From the NCBI GenBank assembly GCA_964490705.1, contig CAZBCG010000007.1:1-64000 (forward strand): 64,000 bases of DNA, written 5' to 3'. The position numbers and the translations under genes were made by a program. Within the stretch, counting starts at the first letter, position 1. Each line of letters begins with the position of its first letter. Shown piece after piece: positions 42,932-50,874 of this stretch. The notes under the pieces are model-generated. The model was not told the DNA's origin. It was given only the letters and a program-made list of their open reading frames with translations, and did no database searches. The stretch is from Fodinibius sp964490705. GTDB lineage: Bacteria; Bacteroidota; Rhodothermia; Balneolales; Balneolaceae.

Positions 42932-43253
42932 GCTTCTGCTTCCACTCTAGATAATCGATAAGTTCTTGAATCTGATTGCGCTGATAAAAAATCAGTCCCA
43001 CATTGATGACAAATACAGCCAAAATAATGATGAAAAAAGTCTGGCTAAGCTGGGTGATATCATAATAAAAGGAGTAGCCAAAGAATAAGATAGCCGCAAT
43101 ATTTACGGCAAGCTGTATCCATTTATTGCGATCTTTTTTGTGCAGCGCTTCAATCTGCTCACTGGGTGGGAGAGACAGTTTATCCTTTTTGAGATGAATT
43201 TTGAGATACGATTGCAGTCGCTCTTGCTTCTCGGAATCGTTGAAGTCGGTCAT
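42921..43253 (-). CDS. Small two-helix membrane protein, coupled to GDPD
   Basis: The family is unrecognised. The 110 residues comprise a charged N-terminal third (about 1-38, QERLQSYLKIHLKKDKLSLPPSEQ), two hydrophobic helices near 46-64 and 70-89, and a charged C-terminal helix (about 90-110, NQIQELIDYLEWKQKHES). This fits an inner-membrane hairpin with both ends in the cytoplasm. It starts one base after the stop of another small two-helix gene and overlaps the GDPD gene at its 3' end, making a three-gene unit that may serve the membrane. Confidence 0.75.
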   Translation of the reverse strand: MTDFNDSEKQERLQSYLKIHLKKDKLSLPPSEQIEALHKKDRNKWIQLAVNIAAILFFGYSFYYDITQLSQTFFIIILAVFVINVGLIFYQRNQIQELIDYLEWKQKHES

Positions 43254-43254
43254 G

Positions 43255-43602
43255 CTAGTTTTTTGCCTTCATCACCCGTTTCATTGCATTGCGAAGTAAG
43301 GAATGGGTGTCATATGATTTTGAAACCGTAATATAGACTAAATATAATCCAGTCATTGTAGTAACACTAGCGCCCATAGTCAGGAACAATGATATCCAAA
43401 GAGGAGTAATAAGCCCCAAAATTGAAACCGTAATTACCGACAATCCCAAAAGGATCTGGCAAAATCCTGCAATAAAGTGGAAAGTTTTGAGCGTATGCGT
43501 ATGTTTAACTGCTTGAGAAAGACGGGCATTGCCCGTTGAATCCTGTATATTCGGTAGGTTCGAATGCGCAGACCAATCATTTTCCCGGTCGTAATCTTCC
43601 AT
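43255..43602 (-). CDS. Small two-helix membrane protein
   Basis: The family is unrecognised. The 115 residues have a polar N-terminus (about 1-38), two hydrophobic helices near 43-64 and 67-91, and a short basic tail (RNAMKRVMKAKN). It is first in a tight unit with another two-helix protein and the secreted glycerophosphodiesterase, and is transcribed away from rlmB across an 83-base divergent gap. Its two-TM layout resembles its neighbour although residues are not obviously alike, so they might be distant paralogues or subunits of one small complex. Confidence 0.72.
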   Translation of the reverse strand: MEDYDRENDWSAHSNLPNIQDSTGNARLSQAVKHTHTLKTFHFIAGFCQILLGLSVITVSILGLITPLWISLFLTMGASVTTMTGLYLVYITVSKSYDTHSLLRNAMKRVMKAKN

Positions 43603-43685
43603 ATGTCAGTCCCCATTTTTTAATAAGCCGTAAAACGCTATTAACTTAAGATTAATTCTCACTTTTTCAATCTTTACCATCACTT

Positions 43686-44429
43686 ATGCCTCATTCTGAT
43701 ACAAATATTTACATCTATGGACGAAATTCTGTTCGTGAAGCCTTGCAAAATGAGGCCAAAAAAGTTGAAAAAATTTTCGTGCGCGATTCGGTGCACGATT
43801 CTCAACTGCCGGACATCTTTGAGACAGCCTCTCAACATAATATACCCATTTCACATGTGCCCGGTTCCAAACTTTATGATTTAGTGGGCAGTGTTAACGA
43901 TCAGGGTGTTGTGGCGCTGATGAGCGAAGCCGATTATTACGATTTTGGAGAGTGGCTCGACAGCATTGATACCTCTACCTATCCCGCCATTTTACTGCTG
44001 GATGAAATTGAAGATCCCGGTAATTTTGGAGCGATGCTCAGAACTGCAGCCGCTGCCGGAATTTCTGCCGTGCTGGTTCCCAAACACCGGCAGGCACCAG
44101 TTAACGCCACCGTTTATAAAACATCCGCCGGCACAGCAGGGCGTATCCCTATCGTTCGGGCGGGCAATCTTAATCAAGCAATTTTAAAACTCAAGGATGA
44201 AGGGTTTTGGATCGGCGGACTCAATATGAATGGCAATCAATCACTTTGGGATCTCGAAGTAGATCGCCCCTTGGCTTTCGTTGTTGGCAACGAGGAAAAC
44301 GGCATCAGCCAAAAGACGCTGGAGCACTGCGATTATCAGTTTTCCATCCCCATGGAAAACAATGTGGAATCCCTGAATGTTTCGGTAAGTGCTGCCCTGC
44401 TGTGTTACGAATGGAATCGAAAACAGTAG
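43686..44429 (+). CDS. rlmB: SpoU/TrmH-family RNA 2'-O-methyltransferase (RlmB-like)
   Basis: The 247-residue protein has an N-terminal RNA-binding L30e-like domain (about 1-80, IYGRNSVREALQNEAKKVEKIFV) and a C-terminal knotted SPOUT domain. The three SpoU motifs are intact: LLDEIEDPGNFGAMLRTAAAAG near 101, FVVGNEENGIS near 200 and IPMENNVESLNVSVSAALLCYE near 224. RlmB methylates G2251 of 23S rRNA in E. coli; the precise target here is inferred. Its stop TAG directly abuts the reverse-strand stop of the downstream gene, with no gap. Confidence 0.92.
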   Translation: MPHSDTNIYIYGRNSVREALQNEAKKVEKIFVRDSVHDSQLPDIFETASQHNIPISHVPGSKLYDLVGSVNDQGVVALMSEADYYDFGEWLDSIDTSTYPAILLLDEIEDPGNFGAMLRTAAAAGISAVLVPKHRQAPVNATVYKTSAGTAGRIPIVRAGNLNQAILKLKDEGFWIGGLNMNGNQSLWDLEVDRPLAFVVGNEENGISQKTLEHCDYQFSIPMENNVESLNVSVSAALLCYEWNRKQ

Positions 44430-45665
44430 CTAGTCATACAGTAGGTATTCTTTGCGTTCTTTTCGAAAGTCCGCAGCGGTTTGCTCCCAGTTTTTCAAAT
44501 ACGACTGATCGTTCAACTGCTCATGCAATATCGATTTGTCGATGCCGGCTAGCTTTTGGATGTAATCGTTGAGTTGAGCATCGGGCGTCGCGTCGAGCAT
44601 CACCGACAATAACAAAGCACCCAGTTTAACCGGATCAAACTTATCGGGATCAGTAACTCGAATTTCTAAGCCGTGGCAGCGCTGATCTTCAAAATCAGGA
44701 TTTACTGCTTTCCCGGGCAATGATTCCGGCACAAATGTTATCCGCTCGATATTGACTCCCGCAAATGATCGGCGAAGCTCAGCAATATGACTGGAGGTAA
44801 GCTTGGTCGTGGGAGATCCGATTTGTAAAAAGGGATCGTCGGTGCCCCGCCCTTCTGAGATATTGACGCCTTCAAATAATACTGTCCCAAGATATACAAA
44901 GGCATGTTCAAAGGTAGGTAAGTTGGGCGATGGGGGAATCCAATCCAACCCGGTATCCGGCCATTTCATTGATCGTTTCCACCCTTTCATGGGGATCACT
45001 TTTAGCTCTGCTGAATCAGCATTGGCAATCCACTGTTCGCCCACCATCATTTTGGCCAGTTCACCGAGCGTCATGCCGTGCGCCATCGGGATGGGGTACC
45101 GCCCCACAAAAGACTGATGCTGCTCCCGCATCATCCAGCCGGAGATAAGCTCTCCACCGGCCGGGTTTGGTCGATCGAGTATCCAAACGGGAACACCCTC
45201 GGCAGCCGCCGCTGAAATAATATTTCCCATTGTGGCATTGTAGGTGTAAAAGCGTGCTCCCACATCCTGCATATCGAACAGCAGCAGATCGACCTTTCTC
45301 AGCATTTCGGGAGTGGGGCTTCGGGTATCCCCATAAAGTGAAAAGACGGGCAGACCAGTCGCCTGATCGATCCCGTCTTCGATCGTTTCTCCGGCTCCCA
45401 CATCACCGCGAAAACCGTGTTCGGGAGCAAACAACGCCGTTACATTGACATCCCGCGCCAGCAGCGTATCCAGCATGTGCGAATTCGCCACTCGGGCGGT
45501 GGGATTCATTACCAGTCCCAGGCGCTTGCCCTCCAGTTGCGGCAGGTGCTCATCAAGCAAAACTTGGGCCCCTATCTTTACTTGGGATGAAGAAGAATTG
45601 CTCTCACATCCCAAAAAAGATGCACAGGCAAAAAGAACCAGCGTAACGACTCGGATGTTGGCCAT
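44430..45665 (-). CDS. namZ: Lipoprotein exo-beta-N-acetylmuramidase (NamZ, DUF1343)
   Basis: The 411-residue DUF1343 protein has a lipoprotein signal with lipobox FLGC at about residues 17-20. The domain opens GKRLGLVMNPTAR near 50 and contains ALFAPEHGFRG near 77, LLFDMQDVGARFYTYNATMGN near 128 and WIPPSPNLPTFEHAFVYLGTVLFEGVNISEGRGTDDPF. Characterised members release terminal N-acetylmuramic acid from peptidoglycan fragments. Such a cell-wall recycling role suits the many murein genes in the window. It lies 3 bases after ndk in one transcript and its stop touches the rlmB stop. Confidence 0.9.
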   Translation of the reverse strand: MANIRVVTLVLFACASFLGCESNSSSSQVKIGAQVLLDEHLPQLEGKRLGLVMNPTARVANSHMLDTLLARDVNVTALFAPEHGFRGDVGAGETIEDGIDQATGLPVFSLYGDTRSPTPEMLRKVDLLLFDMQDVGARFYTYNATMGNIISAAAAEGVPVWILDRPNPAGGELISGWMMREQHQSFVGRYPIPMAHGMTLGELAKMMVGEQWIANADSAELKVIPMKGWKRSMKWPDTGLDWIPPSPNLPTFEHAFVYLGTVLFEGVNISEGRGTDDPFLQIGSPTTKLTSSHIAELRRSFAGVNIERITFVPESLPGKAVNPDFEDQRCHGLEIRVTDPDKFDPVKLGALLLSVMLDATPDAQLNDYIQKLAGIDKSILHEQLNDQSYLKNWEQTAADFRKERKEYLLYD

Positions 45666-45668
45666 AGG

Positions 45669-46100
45669 CTATGCTTGGTTGGCTACAACTTCTTGCTCAC
45701 TAAAGAAAAAGGCGGCTTCTTTTTTACCGTTCTCTACAGAGTCGGAGCCATGAATAATATTTTCACCTACATTGTCGGCAAAGTCGGCACGTACGGTTCC
45801 CTCTTCGGCCTCGTTGGGATCGGTAGCGCCGATAAATTCGCGGAAATCTTCAATGGCATTTTCTTTTTCAAGAATCATGGGTACACAGGGACCGCTGCTC
45901 ATAAATTCGCAGAGCTCATCATAAAAAGGTCGCTCTTTGTGGACGGCATAAAATCCGCCGGCAGTGTCTTTGGTCAAGCGCGTCATTTTCATTGCCACGA
46001 TATCAAAACCGGCCTCTTGAATACGACGGATTACTTCGCCGATTAATTCTTTACGTACGCAATCCGGTTTTAGGATAGTAAGAGTTCGTTCAACAGCCAT
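45669..46100 (-). CDS. ndk: Nucleoside diphosphate kinase
   Basis: The 143-residue enzyme exchanges the terminal phosphate among NTPs and dNTPs through a phospho-histidine. ERTLTILKPDCVRKELIGEV at the N-terminus, GFYAVHKERPFYDELCEFMSSGPCVPMILEKENAI mid-chain and the catalytic His in NIIHGSDSVENGKKEAAFFF near 117 are standard. The length is normal. ndk leads a two-gene transcript with namZ, an unrelated cell-wall gene, so the pairing is probably incidental. Confidence 0.97.
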   Translation of the reverse strand: MAVERTLTILKPDCVRKELIGEVIRRIQEAGFDIVAMKMTRLTKDTAGGFYAVHKERPFYDELCEFMSSGPCVPMILEKENAIEDFREFIGATDPNEAEEGTVRADFADNVGENIIHGSDSVENGKKEAAFFFSEQEVVANQA

Positions 46101-46245
46101 AGTTCAATTTTTTTGAAAATTTATTGTAACAATTAACGATTTCGAGTCTCTTTGAAATAAAGGACGCTAAATATAAGGCTTCCTTCGCTAATTCACGAAG
46201 CGAATTGGTAATCAAATTTTCGGTTTCACAGACACCAGGGATTCA

Positions 46246-48090
46246 ATGTTCAACCAACCGATACACATTTCATGGAACTGGCAGCTCAATGCCTTGCCGG
46301 CAGAAATATGGCCGTTGCTCTCTAATACCAATCAGCTGTTTAAGGATATCAAGCAGCCCAGCATTCAGCAGACTGATATCACACAAACGATAGCTCCGGG
46401 ATTTGCTCAGCTTTCGTATAATGGTATCAATCGCTATGAGGTGTGGGAAGAAGAACCCTATGAATGGGAATATCCCTTTCGGTTTGGCGTTGTTCGCCAC
46501 TATCAATCGGGACCGTATAAAGATCTGAAAATACAAGTTGACCTTATCCCCAATGATCAGGGTACGCGGCTGCAGATTAAGTTTTGGGCCACTCCTCGGA
46601 TGGGCCTCATGTCGGTATTGAGCACTCTCAAACTGAAAACCATTATCAAGCGCCGGCTTAAACAAACTATTAGCCGATATGATAAGCTGGTACTTCAAGG
46701 TCAAAAATCCTATCAGTTAAACACCAAAAACAAGCTGGTGCGGGGCGGACGAAAACGTCTTGACCAGATTCTGGAACAGTTGCACAACAGTGAAGTCGAT
46801 GCTAACATCCTGAACCACATCGTTGCATTCATCAAAACAGCCGATGATCTGGAAGTTAAACGCATTCGCCCTTACGAGTTGGCCAACTGCTGGAATCTCC
46901 CGCAAAAAAACGTTCTAAAAGTGTTCATCCACGCGGCTAAAGCTGGCCTGTTAACATTTAATTGGGATTTGTACTGCCCCGAATGCCGTACTATTCAACA
47001 TTCGGTTAAGTCGCTGAGCCAAATTCACGAGCCAATCTATTGTGATGATTGTGAACAAAAGTTCAGCGTCAATTTTAACAAGACAATTCAGTTGAGCTTT
47101 ACCCCGCATCCGCTTATCCGTAAAGTAAGTGATAAGCAATTTTGTATGCGCGGACCGCAATCTCAGCCGCATATTTTTGTGCAGCAGTATATCGAATCCG
47201 GCGGAAAGCGATTTTTGAAAACCCAGCTTCCTCCCGGTCAATATCTGTTAAGCACTAATCGAACTGAAGGTACTGCCCGCATTACAATTAGCGAAAACAG
47301 TTCTGACACTGTTCATATTGCTCTCCCCAAAGAGGGGTTGGATGGCGAAGAAGTTTATATTTCTGATGATCCCAACCTGAGTCTCGAAAATAATACCGAC
47401 GAACCCCAACTCTTTACCCTCGAACGCAAAGAGTGGGTCAAAAAGGGCGTCAGTGCCGCTGAGGCCACATCATCACAACTATTCCGCAATCTTTTTGCGG
47501 ATGAAGTACTCCGTAAGGGTGAAAGAATTTCGGTCGATAATTTAACGCTCATGTTTACCGACCTGTTCGATTCTACCGGAATGTACAACGAAGAGGGTGA
47601 TGATAAAGCAGTCGGTCAACTCATTGACCATTTTGAAATATTGCAGGAAGCGGTAGCCGCGCATCACGGAGCCATTGTCAAAACCATCGGCGATTCGGTG
47701 ATGGCCGTCTTTTGCAAACCTGAACAGGCCTTTAAAGCATATCTCGATGCCCAGCAGATGCTTTCCGAAGATGATCGATTTAGCGATCACCTGCAGCTCA
47801 ATGCCGGAATCCACAACGGCAGTTGCATGGCTGTAAACCTCAACAGCCGCATCGATTACTTTGGATCAACAGTTAATATAGCCTCTCGCTTTGTGGATCT
47901 GGCCTCCGACAATGAAGTCGTCTTTTCCCAAGATACCTTCTCGAGCTCGAAGCTGCAGGATATGCTCGATGAAGCCGGCCACGACAGCACGGTACAGACA
48001 GCAAGCACGCGCCTTAAAGGATTCGACGCCGAGTATTTTGCCATTAAGAGTATCAAGATCGATAACAGCACCCTGCGACTGGCAATCTGA
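46246..48090 (+). CDS. Multidomain nucleotide cyclase (SRPBCC-like + zinc ribbon/DUF5939 + class III cyclase)
   Basis: The 614-residue protein has at least three parts. Residues about 1-150 resemble a SRPBCC/polyketide-cyclase-like lipid-binding fold (SWNWQLNALPAEIWPLLSNT...GTRLQIKFWATPRMG). Residues about 165-390 contain helical segments and a zinc ribbon (CPEC near 245, CDDC near 266), as in DUF5939. Residues about 425-610 form a class III adenylate/guanylate cyclase. Both metal Asp sites are present (LMFTDLFDSTGMY and KTIGDSVMAVF), as are the substrate Lys before IGD and the Asn/Arg pair (STVNIASRF), so it is probably active. ATP use is likelier than GTP, but not proven. No membrane segment is seen. 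Confidence 0.88.
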   Translation: MFNQPIHISWNWQLNALPAEIWPLLSNTNQLFKDIKQPSIQQTDITQTIAPGFAQLSYNGINRYEVWEEEPYEWEYPFRFGVVRHYQSGPYKDLKIQVDLIPNDQGTRLQIKFWATPRMGLMSVLSTLKLKTIIKRRLKQTISRYDKLVLQGQKSYQLNTKNKLVRGGRKRLDQILEQLHNSEVDANILNHIVAFIKTADDLEVKRIRPYELANCWNLPQKNVLKVFIHAAKAGLLTFNWDLYCPECRTIQHSVKSLSQIHEPIYCDDCEQKFSVNFNKTIQLSFTPHPLIRKVSDKQFCMRGPQSQPHIFVQQYIESGGKRFLKTQLPPGQYLLSTNRTEGTARITISENSSDTVHIALPKEGLDGEEVYISDDPNLSLENNTDEPQLFTLERKEWVKKGVSAAEATSSQLFRNLFADEVLRKGERISVDNLTLMFTDLFDSTGMYNEEGDDKAVGQLIDHFEILQEAVAAHHGAIVKTIGDSVMAVFCKPEQAFKAYLDAQQMLSEDDRFSDHLQLNAGIHNGSCMAVNLNSRIDYFGSTVNIASRFVDLASDNEVVFSQDTFSSSKLQDMLDEAGHDSTVQTASTRLKGFDAEYFAIKSIKIDNSTLRLAI

Positions 48091-48194
48091 TTTACCGCTT
48101 GAGAGCCACCCATTCTTACAGTAGCTTACTCCCTTGAGTTTAAAACAATACCTAATACTGCAATTGCTGATTATATCCATCAAACTATACCAAC

Positions 48195-48686
48195 ATGAGT
48201 AGCAAAAATACAACGAAGCAACCTGTGGCACCGGGCTCCAAGAAAATGAAAAAGAAGAAAAATATTGCGCTGATTGCCCATGATCACCGCAAAAATGATC
48301 TCATTGACTGGTGTGATTTTAACAAGGGATCTCTCTCGAAGCATAATTTATTTGGCACCGGAACCACCGGCAAGATGATTGCCGAAAATGTAGGCCTCGA
48401 CGTTACCCGGTTCAACAGCGGTCCGCTGGGCGGTGACCTGCAAATTGGCGCGGCGATCTCGGAGAACGAAATCGATATGATGATTTTCTTTTGGGATCCC
48501 TTGCGCGCACAACCCCACGATGTGGATGTAAAAGCCCTGCTGCGGATTGGCGTGCTCTACAATATCCCCATGGCCTGCAACCGCACATCGGCCGATTTTA
48601 TGATTTCTACGGATCTTATTGATGAAGAATATGATCGCTTTATCGTAGATTACAGCAAGCGTTTCACCAAAGATGTTGATAGTTAG
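48195..48686 (+). CDS. mgsA: Methylglyoxal synthase
   Basis: The 163-residue enzyme converts dihydroxyacetone phosphate to methylglyoxal and phosphate, a bypass of lower glycolysis. The core starts IALIAHDHRKNDLIDWCDF near residue 24, with LFGTGTTGKMI near 50, the phosphate-binding SGPLGGDLQIGAAI near 73 with catalytic Asp, FFWDPLRAQPHDVDVKALLRI near 96 and MACNRTSADFMIST at the end. An N-terminal 20-residue lysine/threonine-rich extension precedes the fold. Its stop abuts the start of the DUF255 gene with no gap. Confidence 0.95.
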   Translation: MSSKNTTKQPVAPGSKKMKKKKNIALIAHDHRKNDLIDWCDFNKGSLSKHNLFGTGTTGKMIAENVGLDVTRFNSGPLGGDLQIGAAISENEIDMMIFFWDPLRAQPHDVDVKALLRIGVLYNIPMACNRTSADFMISTDLIDEEYDRFIVDYSKRFTKDVDS

Positions 48687-50780
48687 ATGACAACTTCTGG
48701 CAAAGAACATCAAAATCAACTGGCAAAAGAATCGAGCCCCTATCTGCTGCAGCATGCCAACAATCCTGTGGATTGGTATCCCTGGGGCGATGAAGCTTTT
48801 AAGAAAGCCCAAGAGGAAGACAAGCCTGTGCTGGTTTCCATCGGCTATGCCACCTGTCACTGGTGTCACGTGATGGCGCACGAATCGTTCGAGGATGAGG
48901 AGATCGCCTCGCTGATGAACGAGGTGTTTGTGAATATCAAAGTTGATCGCGAAGAGCGTCCCGATATCGACAATACCTATATGCTGGTTTGCCAGATGAT
49001 GACGGGCAGTGGCGGCTGGCCGCTCAATGTATTTTTGACCCCCGATAAAAAGCCGTTTTATGCAGCGACTTATATTCCACGGCAGGGCCGTCATGGACGT
49101 CCCGGGATGCGCGAACTGATCCCCTGGATTTCGCAGCTTTGGGAGAACGAACGCGAAAAAATTGCAACTTCCTCTGATGAAATTATTACGGCTTTCCAGA
49201 AATCGACCTCGTTCGAATCCGGAGAACGGCTTTCGAATAATACACTTGATGAAGCTTACGATCAGTACAAACAGCAGTTTGATGGAACGCACGGCGGATT
49301 CGGTACGTCGCCGAAATTTCCGAGTCCCCATAACCTGATGCTGCTACTTCGCTACGCCAGGCAAAACACTGACTCTGACGCACTAAAGATGGTTGCGCAA
49401 ACACTCACCAGCATGCGTCGGGGCGGTATTTTTGATCATATTGGCTTGGGATTTCATCGTTACTCGACCGATCAACAATGGCTGCTACCCCACTTCGAAA
49501 AAATGCTCTACGATCAATCCATGCTGATGATCGCCTACACCGAAGCTTGGCAAGTGACCCAGAATCCATTATTCAAGCAAACGGCTGATGAAATCGCCCA
49601 GTACCTGAATCGAAAAATGCGCGATGAAAATGGCGGTTTTTACTCGGCAGAAGATGCCGACAGCGAAGGCGAAGAGGGCAAATTTTATGTGTGGACGACG
49701 GCTGAAATTCGTGATTTGCTTGGCCAAGCCGAAGCAGAACTGGCTATTGAGGTCTTTAATCTAACCGAAGAAGGAAATTACCAAGATGAGTCCACTGGTC
49801 GCCGCACGGGCAAGAATATCCCGCATCTAAAAAAATCGTTGGCTGAACTTGCTGATGAGCGCAATATGTCAGAAAAGCAACTTGCTGGCGAACTTGAGGA
49901 TATCCGCCAAAAACTACTTGCCGAACGACAAAAGCGCGTGCATCCCCTGTTGGATGACAAAATCCTGACCGACTGGAATGGGTTGGCCATGGCCGCACTG
50001 GCCAAAGCGGGAAGAACGTTCGGCAATGAACAATATATCGAGCAAGCCCAAGACTGCTGGCAGTTTATTACATCCCAAATGATTACCGACAGCGGCCAAC
50101 TTAAACATCGTTACCGCAATGGCGATGTGGCCATTGATGCCCACGCCGATGATTACGCCTTCCTGATATGGGGACTCATCGAACTGTATCACGCTACGTT
50201 TGAATCGACCTATCTAAAGAAGGCTGTGGCACTACAAGAACAATTTGTTGATCACTTCTGGGATCAAGAAAATGGCGGCTTTTATTTTACGTCTGAAGAT
50301 GGCGAAGAGCTGCTGGGACGCAAAAAGGAGGTTTATGACGGAGCGATGCCCTCCAGCAATTCAGTGGCAATGATGAATCTGCTCCGACTGGGACGATTGA
50401 CCGGCAACACCGAATGGGAACAGATGGCCGATGAGTCGAACAAGCTCTTTTCGTCAGATATCAAGCGTGCACCTACGGGATTTGGATTTGCACTGCAAAG
50501 TGTGTCGCTTACGGTATCCTCATCGAAGGAAATTATTATTGCCGGTCCGCGTGACCATGAGACGACCCAGAAAATGCTGGATCAGCTCAATAATCTTTTC
50601 TCACCGAATGCGGTAGTGTTGTTGAATGATCCTGATGATGAACTCATTCGCACACTGGCTCCGTATCTGGAAGAGTTCGAAATGGAAGATGGCAAACCTA
50701 CCGCTTATGTCTGTCAGAATTATAGCTGTGAGTTGCCAACGAATGATCCCCAGAAAATGATGGAATTGATCGAAAGATGA
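48687..50780 (+). CDS. Thioredoxin-domain protein of the YyaL/DUF255 family
   Basis: The 697-residue cytosolic protein has an N-terminal thioredoxin-like domain (about 1-170), opening QLAKESSPYLLQHANNPVDWYPW with a CHWCH redox motif near 53 and NIKVDREERPDID near 84. It is followed by an (alpha/alpha)6-barrel region resembling glycan epimerases or hydrolases (about 190-690), with FDHIGLGFHRYSTDQQWLLPHFEKMLYDQ near 247 and DDKILTDWNGLAMAALAKA near 425. The family is widespread and linked to SSP411 spermatogenesis protein, but its reaction is unknown. It is cotranscribed with mgsA. Confidence 0.92.
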   Translation: MTTSGKEHQNQLAKESSPYLLQHANNPVDWYPWGDEAFKKAQEEDKPVLVSIGYATCHWCHVMAHESFEDEEIASLMNEVFVNIKVDREERPDIDNTYMLVCQMMTGSGGWPLNVFLTPDKKPFYAATYIPRQGRHGRPGMRELIPWISQLWENEREKIATSSDEIITAFQKSTSFESGERLSNNTLDEAYDQYKQQFDGTHGGFGTSPKFPSPHNLMLLLRYARQNTDSDALKMVAQTLTSMRRGGIFDHIGLGFHRYSTDQQWLLPHFEKMLYDQSMLMIAYTEAWQVTQNPLFKQTADEIAQYLNRKMRDENGGFYSAEDADSEGEEGKFYVWTTAEIRDLLGQAEAELAIEVFNLTEEGNYQDESTGRRTGKNIPHLKKSLAELADERNMSEKQLAGELEDIRQKLLAERQKRVHPLLDDKILTDWNGLAMAALAKAGRTFGNEQYIEQAQDCWQFITSQMITDSGQLKHRYRNGDVAIDAHADDYAFLIWGLIELYHATFESTYLKKAVALQEQFVDHFWDQENGGFYFTSEDGEELLGRKKEVYDGAMPSSNSVAMMNLLRLGRLTGNTEWEQMADESNKLFSSDIKRAPTGFGFALQSVSLTVSSSKEIIIAGPRDHETTQKMLDQLNNLFSPNAVVLLNDPDDELIRTLAPYLEEFEMEDGKPTAYVCQNYSCELPTNDPQKMMELIER

Positions 50781-50781
50781 T

Positions 50782-50868
50782 AAACAAAGATCTCTCACTA
50801 CGTTCGAGATGACAAGTTAGTATTGGCATTATGATTGTCATTTCGACCAGCGGGAGAAATCTTTGTTT
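50782..50868. repeat. 34-bp-arm imperfect inverted repeat between convergent genes
   Basis: The left arm 50782-50815 (AAACAAAGATCTCTC...GAGATGACAA) and right arm 50835-50868 (TTGTCATTTCGACC...ATCTTTGTTT) are complementary in roughly three quarters of positions, flanking a 19-base loop. The wording GATTTCTCCC...TCGAAATGACAA is a recurrent intergenic palindrome type in Bacteroidota. It fills the gap between the DUF255 gene and the metallophosphoesterase and can form a hairpin on either transcript, so it may serve as a shared transcription end. Confidence 0.75.
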
Positions 50869-50874
50869 CCCTTG

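Noticed and set aside
43545..43580. GGTTCGAAT-like T-loop word suggesting a tRNA
   Set aside because: It lies inside a coding region on the other strand and no acceptor or anticodon stems can be drawn around it.
48348..49331. 327-residue minus-strand open frame over mgsA and the DUF255 gene
   Set aside because: It runs antisense to two genes with clear catalytic motifs and spans their junction; no family resemblance.
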